Shown here piece after piece: positions 36,001-51,000 of a DNA stretch of 64,000 nucleotides. A program made the translations under genes and the position numbers. The stretch is from NCBI RefSeq assembly GCF_032854445.1, contig NC_088302.1, positions 31,031,979 through 31,095,978 on the forward strand. The letters run 5' to 3'. The stretch is from Liolophura sinensis. Lineage: Eukaryota > Mollusca > Polyplacophora > Chitonida > Chitonidae. Position 1 is the first letter of the stretch, and every line of letters starts with the position of its first letter. The notes under the pieces are model-generated. The model did no database searches, was not told the origin of the DNA, and worked only from the letters and a program-made list of their open reading frames with translations.

Positions 36001-39000
36001 TTGAAAAGTCTTACATGGAAATGCGGGATTAAATTGATGGTGTAGGTTGTAGTATACCTGTCCACAATACATGTACATGAGCTCATGCTGGCTTCCTCTC
36101 TGGCAGTACGTGGGAAGGTCTGTCAGCAACCTGCGGATGGTTGTGGATTCCATCTGGGTTCTGACCAGTTTCCTCCCACCATAATGCTGGCCGCTGTTGT
36201 ATAAGTGAAATATTCTTTTGCACTGCATAAAGCACCAGACAAATAAATAAATACATACACATGCATACTACCTCTTCTACACAGACTCCGACTAGCTGAC
36301 TAGCTACGGATGATATGGCTTGTCTTGTGACCAGTTTTATGGCCATGCTTTCTAAAAGTCGTGCAGACAACTCACATAAAAGTACCAACAGCTTGTAAGG
36401 TTCCTAAATACCCTCCTCCCACCCTGCCTGCCATGACTTCCCGTATTTCACTCCGAGTCAAAAATTAATGTCCATGATTATTCCCTATAACTCAACAGTT
36501 CTTCCCCTGTTTCTCTCACCAGTAAAACACTCTAGGGCAGGGATCTGTGGTCAACCCTGATTTCTGTTTACTGCTGTTTCATTCTCCAGTCCTTCATAGC
36601 TGTTATATACAGCAGATCCTAGAGGAAACTACCACCCTTCATCATTTACCTGCTTAGCCACCTGACTTGTAGCCACAGCCGAACCAGAGATAGAAAATTG
36701 AGCATGTACATGATGTAACCGTATTGTTCAAAGGCAAGACATCTCATAGGATCCCCTGTTAGATCACTTGGCCAATCTGCTAATGCATTTTCAGTGTTGT
36801 ATAGGTATAATTTAGTGTAAGGCCTACACAGGATATACATACTTAGTCATGAATAAAAAATGTGAGCATACAGGTAAGTGCATGTTGACCTTTGAACTTG
36901 ATGAAGGGGTCAGGTGCTTGTCCAGCGCATACATTATGCACGGTATTGAAAATATAGAGCTATGGTCAGGTGCTTTCTGCCTTTGTGTTTTTTTTTTATG
37001 TTTTTTTTTTTATAGGCTATGCATTATGCATTGTTAAGTCTAGAACTTAAAAGGTTTCAGCTTTGTATAGGTAGGAACTTGGAGAAAATTATGTGTACAC
37101 ATATGTGTATGTAAAGCTGTGTGTGTAGTATGAAGAAGGCATGCCATTATGCAATTAGTTCTTGTGAGAGGGTTGGATATTTTTTTTTTTAATGAACAGT
37201 GTTGTGCTGTTGTCTCTTGGGAACAAAAGGTATTTAAATGGACAGATGTTGATAGTGTGGCATAATTTAAAAAAAATTGAAAAAATTCAGTGGCTTTGAT
37301 GAAAATTTCCCAATATATACAAGTAACTAGTAGGCCATTGAATTTGTAAGAGCAGACATTTACCAAGTTCTTTATAGATGTACATGTATTTGGTTATGAT
37401 AAGTCTGAGAGAGTTTACAGTGATGACTAACAAGAAAACTATTGAGTGCTATCCAACACTGGATAAAAAGTTGAATGATGTTCTCATTTGTTTCTTTTAA
37501 ATTTTCGATTATATCGTATGGCATTACCTTGCTGTATGTAAAACACTTAATCTGACAGCAAGCTTCCCAGTAAAACCTCCTGTCTTTGGACGTAAAAAAA
37601 GTTTGGAAAAATGATGTGTAGTTAACAATGTACTTATAAATTTACCTGTAGTTGTATGTTTTTTTTGTTTTTTTTTAAATTAAAAATAATGATGTCATGC
37701 AACATGAAACTTGAAAAAGAGCAAAAAAAAAAAAAAAAAAAAAATGGTGATGTCTACTAGGTCTTAGTCTGTGTAACTGCATCTTAATACAAATCTGTCT
37801 CTGGTTTGGAATCTTAATATCTACTTTGTATATCAACTGTCCCCTGTCCTGCACTAGCGAGTAGCTCAGGTGCCTTAGCGTACAACATGTACTGTCACAC
37901 GGCCGTGGCGTTGCTGTGTATGGGTGTGCAACCAGCATCAGCCCTTGAGGCCGAGGTATTGATTATATCTGGTTGGTGCAGAGCGAGACAGCCCACACTG
38001 GGTTCTGCTCTACCTGAGCCTGGCTCAGACCTAACCTGTATTGATGATAGATGTAATATAAAGTGCTCAGCCCTACATGATCAGGCACGTGTAGCATGTC
38101 ACCTGGTACAATATATGTGTGATGAAATTACACGTACTAGGTAGCCCAGCATTCTCTGTGTGCGGTACACGTTTGATATACAGTGTATGTACTCGTGATT
38201 CACTGAACCTATTACAGGAAGGGTACACGTGTCCAGTACCATAACGTTTCTACACCACATGCATAATGATGAACACTTCGTTAGTCATGTTATCACAGGC
38301 ATGTACATTTCACTGGTTGAAATTCAGCTTGTGCCTGTTGTGTTTGAAAATAATGCATGGTATGGTGCTCACCTGTATCAACATTATAAAAAGAAGCCAA
38401 AATATGTCTGACGATTGCGGTTCTGTTTCGGGTACATGTACTATATATACATATATATGAAGATGTTAGAAGTTAATCTGAAAGTTTTTTCAGTGAAATT
38501 TACAATGAGTAGACTGGCTTTACTATATATGCAAGCTGAAGACAGTTGTATCCCACAGTTACAGTTGCAGTCAACCACATGTACATATATAGTTGTTCTG
38601 AGGTGAATCTAAAAGCTTTTCCTTGAAAGCCTTATTCAGCAGACAAAAAAAAACGTCGTTTGAAGAGGCTGGAAGCAAATGGGGAAAAGGGGGAAATAAT
38701 ACAAAGTGGATGGAAATTTAAATTTTATATAAGCACACGTGAACAGAATTTAAATCATTCCTTGATTCCAATAAGAAAACACCGCCCATGGAAGGGGATG
38801 CCTGTACTGTAATTCTATTTTGCCTGTGTGCAAGGTGTTTATTGAAGCTTATTCTGAATAACACCATTTTGTGTTGGCTGATGAAATTGCACTTTTTGTA
38901 AAGCCCTTAAATTGGGCAATCTAACCAATCTGGTTTTGTTTCCAGTTTCAAGCTAAAAATATGGATAAACTGCACTGAAAGGTGTTCTTTGACACAAGTA

Positions 39001-42000
39001 AGGTTGAGGAATTAGGGTGTATATAAGTGAGGCTTTATAGTGGACTGTAGATGATGTTCAGTACATGTAAGCAGAGAAATATATACATATTTGATCATCA
39101 AAACTGGCTGAAAAAGTTGTCCTAATATCATGTTTTTAAACGCAGTTGTGCTAAATTGTCGCAAGTTTCCAACACAGATCAATATATGTATGAAGTGGAA
39201 AAGCGCTGATGGCATTTGGAAATTTGACCAATTATGTGTAAGTACTGTGACACATGACATTTGATTGCGGGACTTAGGTGAAATCAGGCGAAATAAATCT
39301 CTGCGGTGATTCCGTGTACAAATCGAGCGCTTTGAAGTGATGCCCCTGTGATTGCATAACCTGAACAAGCATTTGAATGTATTTACTCGTGACTATGTAA
39401 ATCGTCTGGCTCGTGCTCTGGCATGAAGGCATGTGACTTTGATTTGAAAATTTTACCGCATGTGTTTATAGTTAATAGGGCTTTAACATATGTCGTGCAC
39501 AATGCTCATGTTTGGCCTGCCCATGCCGTCAGGCTCCAAAATTTTATTGCATTTCTCATCTGACATTAGATTACTGTGGCAATGTTATGATTCAAGCTTT
39601 GTGATGTTTTTCCCAATTTTTACTGTAATTTCTTTTATTTTTTTTTTTACAACAAACTCTGGTAATGAAGGCCATCAAACCAGGCAGAAGATGTAGAGCT
39701 TGAAATAAAACCATTTAAGAAGCTGAAACTTTTCTGAAATTTAACATTGACTCTCATGGAAAAAAAATTGTCTTCTCTTGATAATTACTTGTGGCAGGTG
39801 CCCTGTTGGTAATTGTTTGGACCATGTAATTGGTCTTGGGTCCCAGGGGTGAATTCTTTGTTTTTGTCACCAGGAAAATCAAGGAAACTTCAGTATTACT
39901 GTAAGTAGATTTACCTGTGTATGTGTGAGCTGCATAAAACGCAGGTCGTTTTTTTTTTGTTTTTTTTGTTTTTTTTCTTGATCTAGCGATACATGTACTT
40001 CCCACATGTCAAGTATGGCTTATGGTCGAACCTGTACCCACATTTATTCTTATTTGTCACATACATTTTTAATACAATATTGAATTATTTAAATTGCATC
40101 CATACATACATGTATAGCCATTTCATTTCTTGCCAGGCAGTTGTGCCTACTCACTCTATACAGTACATTGTATTTTCATCTGCTAGTGTGGACAGTAATT
40201 TGACACAAGTAAATGGGTTTATATCAATCAATAAATGCCAGGATTCAGTCATGCCCATTATTAAGTGTGTAGAGGGCAGAATTGCCGTTCAGTTTCATGC
40301 TAGATGCTCGGTGACATCCTTATCTCTGTTGCACTGTACATACATGTACGTTTGGCACACTAAACCTCTACATTTATGTTCCTCAGGGATCAAGGTGGCA
40401 ATCTGGAAAAATGGTGAAAAGCAGACCAAAATTTAGCAGTAACAGACTACACAAGCCATCTAAAAAATGCCCTGCTGATTTTAAAATGGAGCGTAGAAAC
40501 TGCAGGCGATTTTTTTGTTTAAATTGTCTCATTTTTCTCCTATTTATTTTTACAAAATGAGGCTGGACACCTGCAAAGACAAAAAGGCATTGGCTCAGTT
40601 CACTTTTTTACTGGTCTTTTATCAAATTAGTAGGACATATTTCATTTAGACTGTGAAATTTGTACACCTAAATAAAAAAAAAAACATAGGCTGCCATCCA
40701 TGATTTTCTAATGGGTGACCCCAACTCAAGTCCCTTTTGTAGGATAAGGGAGCTGAAAGAGTTGAGGCGTTCATTATTAGCTGATGGCAGCACTGCAGGA
40801 GGATGGGAACACTTGATGTCATGCAATTCATTTTGTGTGTATGACAACTGCCAGTTCACAGGATATGTGAGAGTGGAACTGAGGGATCTATAATATAATG
40901 TGATAGTTATGGCATTGGGGTTATATACCGCTGGAGGTTTTTGGCCACGGTACTACTGTAATAAAATGATTGTTCTTGGAAGGATCAAAGATTCCACTTT
41001 CAGCCTGAACTACATAATAACCTAGTTCGTCCCACAGTCAATTCCTCTCATTAAAGCAGATGCCACATTATAAACCAGACGTGTTCCTGGAGGCTGGCTT
41101 TCTTCAAAGATTTGCCGTCTGCCTTGGTATAGCCTTGATGACGATGTCCCTTTTTTTTCTTCTTCTTCTTTCCGAGGGTACTATATTTAGAACTCATTGT
41201 AAGGGTTGGTGAGCTATTGGTTTTGCCTGGCAGAAATCATGAGTTTTTGTGACAGATAATATTGCTGTAGGGGGTAGTCATGTCAAAGCTCAGTGCTCCA
41301 GGCCAGATTGGAATAAAGGGATGACCATTGTTAACATGATCCAGGGTGAGAGTAAGGAAGATCAGTCACACATGTCTGAGCGATTGCATTGTCAACAAGC
41401 TTCTTACCGTACTACATGTAGCTCAGTGGGGAAGGTCAGGAGGGGGGAGGGCAGATTGTATATTGATTGACATACATCTGTAGGTAATATTGGAAAAATC
41501 TTGGGTTCTTTCAATGAAAAGAATCAAAAAAGAAGTTCTGAGAAAGTTCTCTGATTTGGACGTCCCCATGAATGTCGATTAGCAGTGTAGTTGAGTTAGG
41601 GATGTTTATGTAAAGGGACATGGAAGTTCCATGATGGATTAAAGTGCATGTGTAAATGTAAGGACTACATTTCTATAGTTTCTCTGATGATTATATTTAT
41701 GTAGTTCCAATGTCCGTGGTTGTTTGGGTCAAGGCAAGTCTCTGGGTATTCTAATCATACTATCTGAATGTTCTATGTACATGAGCGACAACATCCTTGA
41801 ATATTTCAAGTGAAAGTCTTGAATTGCCCACAATTGCATCCCCATGTACATGTATCAGGGCTAACATCTTTCACAGAAAACATTTGCCCCTTTTTAGATC
41901 TTTGTTTTATAAATTTGCACATACTGTCAAATCTGAAAGGGGGGCAGTGTTGTAGACTATATATCTCTGCAATAATAATTCGCCATTAAGGTGTTCATGC

Positions 42001-45000
42001 ACCGCCTTGGTGAACCTAGAATACATGGATATCATGTTTAACATTATTTTTCAGTATCAGGATTACACTTTGTGGGTGTTTCATGTTTAGGTAATACTTT
42101 GCGAATAAATCCACGATCGATGATCTGGCGGTAGCACATTAACATGTATATGCACAAACCTGCATAGCATTTGCTGCTCTGTTGAATGTAATACCCTTTA
42201 TCAAATGGTCTTGGACAGTGATGGTCTTGCTAGTAGATGCCTGTTTTAGTTATTGGTGAAACGGAATTAGGGTGAAGTCTGATTGAAGAAGATGTAGGAA
42301 CGATGTAGAAAATCTACATGTAGGAAGCCAAGTTGCTTCTCTAAATATACGCATGGAATTGGAATAAGCCCAATCGGCGTTTCAAGGGTCTCGCAAGCTC
42401 ACGCAAATATCGGCGAGAAAGATGGGGGCTCTCGCAAACTAACGTAGATAAAAGGCATTATATAAGTGTGTGTACATGCACATGTGTGTACATGTTAGCT
42501 TGGGTCAAGGGCAGATGTACATATTGGTAAACGAGAAACCCTGTCTCTCCTCCAAGCCAATCAGTGTTGAATTTGATCGCCTTTAAGCTGAACAAAATCG
42601 TTGTGACAGCACCCCAATGGAAACGCCAATGTAAGCCTTGCAGGATATAATTTAGCTATTTTCTGTATTAGAGATCAGCAATTAATTACTGGATTGGAAT
42701 GTTACTTAATCTAAGGAGATCTACAATTAGTAATCATGATGTATCGCCAGCGCGTTTATATCATCGCTGTTGGTTCTGTTGCTATTGATAATCTGTTGTT
42801 ACCATGTGAGTGACATGTCAGGCAGGGGAATGTTCCCTATCAAAAGCTGATGCAGTTGACTTGGTTGTTCAGGTTTTTATTGCCATTGACACCATGGCTG
42901 TGACTGGCAACATGTCAATCTCGTTTACTGTGTATGTTGAGAACCCATGCTGCTTTAGATGTATTGAGTGCCACAGTCTGTTCCAGTAGCGCCTGCTGGA
43001 CTAGCTGTACATCAGACCATCATTAAAAACATTTGTGATAGGGGTAACCCATCTGACCCTCTACCATGTATACCTATTTCATTGGAGTTTTATGCTGTAC
43101 TCAAGAATATTACATGACAGCTGCCAGCATTATGGTGGGAGGAAAGTGGGCGGAGCCTAGGACAAACCTTCCACCATCCGCAGATTGCTGGAAAACCTTT
43201 CCACATATGGTCGGAGAGGAAGCCAGCAAGCTCTGGACTTGAACTCACAACAATCACATTGGTGACCTAGCGACAGGCTCTTGGGTCATTGTGTTTCTGT
43301 GTTGATATCTTTATTTTTGTTAAACTCTCACATCCATTGTCAAAGGGAGGTAGTTATGAACTTGTAAGTTAAAAACAGTTGATCATTTTGAAAATTATGT
43401 TGGTATTTTTTTTTTTTTTTGACTGGAATCCAAGCAGATTCCTGTAGTTTTGGTTTCCGAGAGTCATGGGATAAGTTGGTACCCTCATCCAACCAGAGGC
43501 TTATAAAGCCCAAATTAAGAGGAGACAAAAGTTTGGAAAATGTGTATAGTTTCATTAATGTGATGTCAAAAATGTGTGATTTAATATGGCTTCACAATTC
43601 CTGGTTATTAATATTAGATATGTTTCAAACACCTTTTCCTCATTTCAAGCCCAATTTATGGGATGCCCAAAAGGATGCCCAAATTATGGGATGCCCAGAA
43701 GGATGCCCAAATTAGGTAACTGTCTGTTTATATATGTGTAGCCACGGCAGTTCTAACTGGATGTGACAAAATAATTACTCCATTAGTCAGATAATTCTCA
43801 CACAAGTTAAATGTACGTGAGCATGGCCTGAAACTCGGGTTAAATAAATGTCATTTTATCATGTACATTTAGCTTTTGACATCTTGATGGTTAGGTAAAG
43901 AGTGTCTTGATATGCCACGAATGTGTGGTGTCCCAGGCAAGCCACAATGACATACACGACTGCGTTCACATGTACGCAAACATTTCTGAATGTTTATACT
44001 GGTTCAGATACATAGTCAATAGAACATCCGCTTTGGGGGCGGTAGATCCAGGGTCAGCCTTGGGTTGGGTCACACCTAAGACCTTAAACAGAGGAAGATG
44101 TAGCTTCTCTTGGGATTCAGCATTAACCCTTTGAACCCTGGCCATTATGACGACATAGACCCCCCACCCTGAGCTCCCTGTTAACTAACAATAAAAAAAC
44201 AACACTGTTTACATTTGTTTAGTGATGAAAAATATCTTATATTCTGAATAAAACACATAATGACACTGCTGTTCCCACTGCTTTGACTTACTTTATCTCC
44301 AGTATTGGAGTTTTGAGTGCCAGTCATGAAAGCAATTTTTGGAAGGTAACCCTATACACAAGAATACTTTACATCGGGCACCTCCAATTCCATCACTGTC
44401 TGAATCTGAAGAATCGTTGTTCACAGCGTTGTTGTTGTAACTACAACTGTTGGTGTCATTTTCCGATTCAAAATCACTTTCATGTCCGTAATCACTCTCA
44501 TTTGGGTCACTTTCGCTATCAGACAACACCATCTGTAGCACTTGCTCAGCAGTAACAAGTGCGCGTCTCATATCCGCAAAAAATTCAGCTCAAACTCGAC
44601 AAAAAACGTACAATGTGTTGCCTATCTACGGTAACACATCTGTTAGAACTTCTGCCACACATCGAGGCCAAAAGCTATATGTAAAACGCAAGTTGATTGG
44701 CTAAAACTCTGCCACAACTCATGTTTATTTATAGGCTTATGTCAAATGCCGGTAAACCGGCCTTTCGGGGATAGACGTTATAAAAGCATGCCGCAAAACT
44801 GGCCTCTCGGGTTCAACGGGTTATGGGTATAGTGGAGCGACTAGTTGACCTGTATCAGTACAATGGCTTGGGCGGTGCGGCTTACTTGCCTTTGGTAAGT
44901 CATCTCAGTGAAGCAGCACTGGATAAGAGTGGTGGAAATCCGTCCTGCAACAAGAAGGCCACAATGATGACTTTTTCTGTACCATAAAAATGTTAATTGG

Positions 45001-48000
45001 ACATAAAAATGCCTCATCTGTCTCTGTGTCTGTCCTCCTGTTGCACCTAATTTTGTGAAGAAAATATCTGTTTGAGTTTTTCCACAAATCAAGCTGAAGC
45101 CATTGAGATGACTGTTTCATTAATTTTTGTCATTGTATGCAATGGAGTATGACATTTCATGAATGTCTATCCTGTCCTTGTGGAGAAGATATCTTAAACA
45201 GTTCCCAGCCAATCATAAAACCGCTCAGTGTTGTTTATATAACTGACGGGATTGTTTTCTGTCATTTTATGTAACCCTGTACGGCTCTTTAACAGCCCTG
45301 TTGGATTTCTTTACCAAAAGACCCCATCCTTAACGCCGTGGCCTGGTGGTTAGTGTACTAGTGCAGTCCAATGACCCAGGACCCTCTCACCAATTCGATA
45401 GCAGTAAGTCCAGCTCCTGCAGGTTACTTCTCTGGTCCTTCTGTCTGCCAGCAACCGGTGGATGGTTGTGGGTTTCCCCTGGATCTTGGTTTCCTCCCAC
45501 CATAATCCTGACTGTCATCGTGTAGGTAAAATATTCCTGAGTATTCTGTAAACACAAATAAAGAAAATCAAATAAGGCTGTGGTGTAGATTCTGTTGGAT
45601 GTGGCTTTAATAGCCTAATGGTAAACATTTCAGCATGTGTCTGTGAGTTCAAGTCCAGCTCATACTGGCTTTCGCTCCAGTCATACGTTGGATGGTCTGC
45701 CAACAACCTTTAAATGGTCGTGGGTTTCCTGTGAACTCTGCCCACTGGCTGCTGTCGTATAAGTGAAATATTGTTGAGTACGGCTTGAAACACCAGTCAC
45801 ATAAACAAATAAAAGATTCTTTTGGATTCTTATAACAGCAAGTAAATACATGCTTATTTATGTTTGTGCTGTAAAGGTAATAGCCAATTTTGAATATTTA
45901 AAAAAATTTTGACTGAGTAAAGGAGATCTTGTTTTGAGCCCCAGTCTAATGAATTTATACAAAGACTATGTTTCATTGAGATACTTGTTCAAACTTGCCT
46001 TGCCAGTTATGGAGTGTTACAGATGTTGTAGGTCTAGCTAGATGTACATGTACACTTTCAGTTACTACCAGTTGTGGAGTGTTACAGATGTTGTAGGTCT
46101 AGCTAGGTAGGTCTAGCTACATGTACATGTGCACTTCCAGTTACTACCAGTTGTGGAGTGTTACAGATGTTGTAGGTCTAGCTACATGTACATGTACACT
46201 TCCAGTTACTACCAGTTGTGGAGTGTTACAGATGTTGTAGGTCTAGCTAGGTAGGTCTAGCTGCATGTACATTTACACTTTCAGTTACTACCAGTTGTGG
46301 AGTGTTACAGATGTTGTAGGTCTAGCTACATGTACATTTACACTTTCAGTGACTACCAGTTGTGGAGTGTTACAGATGTTGTAGATCTAGCTACATGTAC
46401 ATGTACACTTCTGGTTACTACCAGTTGTGGAGTGTTACAGATGTTGTAGGTCTAGCTACATGTACATGTACACTTCCGGTTACTACCAGTTGTGGAGTGT
46501 TACACATGTTGTAGGTCAAGCTACGTGTACGTGTGTTACATGCACAGATTGCACATTTACATGAAAATTGTAGAACTGCACACTTCTGTGGGTCTAGGAT
46601 GTACTTGGGAAATAAAGTACTAAAACAAGGTTCGTGAATACATCTGGTATTTGTCCTTGTGTTTATGCTGATAAGTGAGTCAATTTTACGATATGGCACA
46701 TTTGGACAATGTGCATACAGCATGTGTAATTTGCAGTATGAATGTGTCTTTCCAAGATATCAAACCTGTCGTATCTGCATTGTGTTGACAAGTTGTTTCC
46801 TGCTTTTTATCCCATCTAACACATTGTATCCCGGTACACAGACTGTATTTATTGTTGTATGGGCTGGGTTAATACTGATTTTATACTGAAACATAGGCAT
46901 GTGTATGTGTATATACATGTATGTGTTACTGGTGGATTTTCTGTATGGATGGAAGAGTTGCTAGAGTACACATTATTATGCTGTATATATATAGCATGTT
47001 ATTTGTGGTTTTACTGTATGGATGGAGGAGTTGCTCGAGTACACATTATTATGCTGTATATATAGCATGTTACTTGTGGTTTTACTGTATGGATGGATTA
47101 GTTGCTCGAGTACACATTATTATGCTGTATATATAGCATGTTACTTGTAGTTTTACTGTATGGATGGAAGAGTTGCTAGAGTACACATTATTATGCTGTA
47201 TATATATAGCATGTTACTTGTGGTTTTACTGTATGGATGGAGGAGTTGCTCGAGTACACATTATTATGCTGTATATATAGCATGTTACTTGTGGTTTTAC
47301 TGTATGGATGGATTAGTTGCTTGAGTACACATTATTATGCTGTATATATAGCATGTTACTTGTAGTTTTACTGTATGGATGGAAGAGTTGCTAGAGTACA
47401 CATTATTATGCTGTATATATATAGCATGTTACTTGTGGTTTTACTCTATGGATGGAGGAGTTGCTCGAGTACACATTATTATGCTGTATATATAGCATGT
47501 TACTTGTTTTACTGTATGGATGGAGGAGTTGCTCGAGTACACATTATTATGCTGTATATATAGCATGTTACTTGTAGTTTTACTGTATGGATGGAAGAGT
47601 TGCTAGAGTACACATTATTATGCTGTATATATATAGAATGTTACTTGTTGTTTTACTGTATGGATGGAGGAGTTGCTCGAGTACACATTATTATGCTGTA
47701 TATATAGCATGTTACTTGTGGTTTTACTGTATGGATGGAGGAGTTGCTCGAGTACACATTATTATGCTGTATATATAGCATGTTACTTGTGGTTTTACTG
47801 TATGGATGGAAGAGTTGCTAGAGTACACATTATTATGCTGTATATATAGCATGTTACTTGTGGTTTTACTGTATGGATGGAGAAGTTGCTTGAGAACACA
47901 TTATTATACTGTATATATAGCATGTTACTTGTGGTTTTACTGTATGTATGGAGGAGTTGCTCGAGTACACATTATTATGCTGTATATATAGCATGTTACT

Positions 48001-51000
48001 TGTAGTTTTACTTTATGGATGGAAGAGTTGCTAGACTACACATTATTATACTGTATATATAGCATGTTACTTGTGGTTTTACTGTATGGATGGAGGAGTT
48101 GCTCGAGTACACATTATTATGCTGTATATATAGCATGTTACTTGTGGTTTTACTGTATGGATGGAAGAGTTGCTAGAGTACACATTATTATGCTGTATAT
48201 ATAGCATGTTACTTGTGGTTTTACTGTATGGATGGAGAAGTTGCTTGAGAACACATTATTATACTGTATATATAGCATGTTACTTGTGGTTTTACTGTAT
48301 GTATGGAGGAGTTGCTCGAGTACACATTATTATGCTGTATATATAGCATGTTACTTGTAGTTTTACTGTATGGATGGAAGAGTTGCTAGACTACACATTA
48401 TTATACTGTATATATAGCATGTTACTTGTTGATTTACTATATGGATGGAGAAGTTGCTCGAGAACACATTATTATGCTGTATATATAGCATGTTACTTGT
48501 GGTTTTACTGGTGCATGAAATTGCATGCAAAAACCAGCACACTGCAGTACTACATGTAGGTGCACATGCCTTTAATGATGGTGGGTTTGTTGTACATGTA
48601 CATGTACATCTAATGGTTGAGTGCTCTTCTCTGTTGCTAGGGTACAAACATTATGATACTGTAGTCAGCATTTTGCTGCTGGTTTTATGGTATTACTGTT
48701 GAAGGTTATCTATAATTTGTATGGAAATTGTAGCACATTTTTGGTGATTTTACTATATTAGGTTATGGCAGGTTTAATCTCTGAAATTAATTTAAGAGAA
48801 TGTTGTAGGCTTGGGGCTATTGCTTACACTCAGGTTCTTGGATACCATTCTGAGGGAATATTTCATCAATACCAGCTATAAACATGTTAACTTGTCTACA
48901 GGAATTGATTAACTTGTGCCACAAGAATGGCTCTAAGTGGTGCTGTTGGTGTGTACTGCTTCGGTGCATAGTAAATCACTATGACACGGAAAAACCTTTT
49001 AGCCCGGGTTTAACATCGCTGCCTTTTATAATGAAGTGAGGCATGGGATGCCAAACTCTCCCCATGTCTGACTGGTTGTTTGGAACTCTGTCAGAACCTT
49101 GACTCTCTAATAGTTAACGTTTAGCTTCCATGACTATACTGGACAGGGACTGGTACATGTACATGTGATGTGAACAGACATGTGCCTTGTTCACAGTCAC
49201 AGGCTAGACAGGTTACTACATGTACTTGTTGGTTGATGCTGATGCCTATCCAGTTCTGTATAGTCACTGGTACAGACATGTATTAGTATGCAGAATGCTT
49301 GCAATATTTCAGCCATTCATGGGGATACATGCTACAGAGAGCAAAAAATACATCAGGTCATTATGACACTTGTTTTTCAGCCATGCAGAAGTGTTGAATG
49401 TATCCCATTTTCATGCAAGGAATTTAGTGTAGGCCAACATGCATGTGTGGTTGCAGCCTTGGTGACAATATGTGGAGCTGTTCATGTGGCCTTACATGAA
49501 GTTCAGTGGTGACTGCTTGCCTTCTGCCTATAGCTTGTGTTGGGTCTGAATGTTTTAAGTCAAAATCAATAGGTCGTTTGTTTACTCTAACCATCTCAGA
49601 TTCCTCCTCCAATTATTTATTTTTTTTTTATTATTTGATTGGTGTTTTACGCCGTATTCAAGAATATTTCACTTATACGACGGCGGCCAGCATTATGGTG
49701 GGTGGAAACCGGGCATAGCCCGGGGCAGACCCACGACCATCCGCAGGTTGATGACAGACCTTCCCACTTACGGCCGGAGAGGAAGCCAGCATGAGCTGGA
49801 CTTGAACTCATAGCGACCGCATTGGTGAGAGGCTCCTGGGTCATTACGCTGCGCTAGCGAGCTAACCGACTGAGCCACGGAGGCCCCCCCTCCTCCAATT
49901 AAAGAGGCCAATCAGATGAATAAATTTAATGAGCTAAGGTGTTGTAATTTTTTATTGACTCACATACATCTCAGTTTGCCTTGCCTTGCAGTGCCTGCAT
50001 TTCTTTCGCTGGTTTTGAATTGGTGGAGATTTCTGACTTTCTGGGTTGTGGTAATGTCAGTAAGATTTGGACTTTAGGTTCCTGATTATTGTCATGCGTT
50101 GTGGAACACATCAGCGCTGAGCGGAGATTAATCAGGTCATGTGTTAAAAGAGCACAGTTGTACTATAATCACTCAGACGTTCCCTTTAACGATTGGATGT
50201 GAAAACTGCAGTCACCTGAGGCCCACCGTATTGTGTGGATTTCAGATCACTCTTCACTCGAGGCGTGCTCTGTAGTTTCTATAATGAGCCATCTTTCAGA
50301 AATCTTTGTGTATCAGTTTTTCCTAACTTTTCTCATACATGATGTTGTCTAGACAATGTCTTTTACGAAAAACGTGACGAGAAATATGACTGTTTTGTGA
50401 AAATGGCTCACGCTCTATCAACCCAATAAATTCACCCCAAAAAGTACAGTTTTAGAGGCGAGTAAATGTCCAGAAATACTACATTTGGTGCTGAAACACA
50501 GAGTGTAGTTTTGTCCAGCAGCAAATCCTACCAAACAGACCTCATAGATCCTGGGGGCCTCTGTGGCTCATTTGGTTAGTACGGTAGCACAGCGTAATGA
50601 CTCAGGAGTCTCTCACCAATGCGATCGCTGTGAGTTCAAGTCCGGCTCATGCTGGCTTCCTCTCAGGCCGTAAGTGAGAAGGTCTGTCAGCAACCTGCGG
50701 ATGGTCGTGGGTTTCCCCCAGGCTCTGCGCGGTTTCCACCCACCATAATGCTGACCGCAGTCGTATAAGTGAAACATTCTTGAGCACGGCGTAAAACACA
50801 AATCAAATAAATAAATAAATAAATCAAAGCTCCTGTTCTGAGAACAGTAGGTCTTGTGAGGAAGACAGAAGGAGTATTAACTTTATTCATGTAATCATGA
50901 AATTTTAGGTCAGGTATCTTCTATAATGAAAAAGTGATACCGGGTTAAAGTATAATGTTTACAGATCTTATCATGTTTTTATCATGTTCACAAAACTAGG

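Larger units (their letters stand above)
44024..44965 (+). mobile_element. SINE-B split by a piggyBac-like element
   Basis: The left part 44024-44126 (catccgctttgggggcggta through ttgggattcagcattaa) resumes at 44821 (gggtatagtggagcgactag through ccgtcctgcaacaagaaggc). The break is at TTAA; the family sequence has ttcagcatgaaggggatag there. Confidence 0.82.

Noticed and set aside
39993..40436. 147-codon plus-strand ORF in the long intron
   Set aside because: Composition is like AT-rich background (Tyr, Ile, Cys-rich), with no domain and no splice context. Not called as a gene.
24900..43840. Weak inverted similarity between 24930-24965 and 43815-43850 (ggcctgaaact words)
   Set aside because: Only about 29 bp and imperfect; not enough to call a repeat family without a wider search.
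46859..48559. Series of 60-70 codon ORFs reading [20 protein letters not shown] repeats
   Set aside because: A 71 bp unit shifts frame each copy, so similar peptides appear in all frames. These are products of the minisatellite, not a repeat protein.
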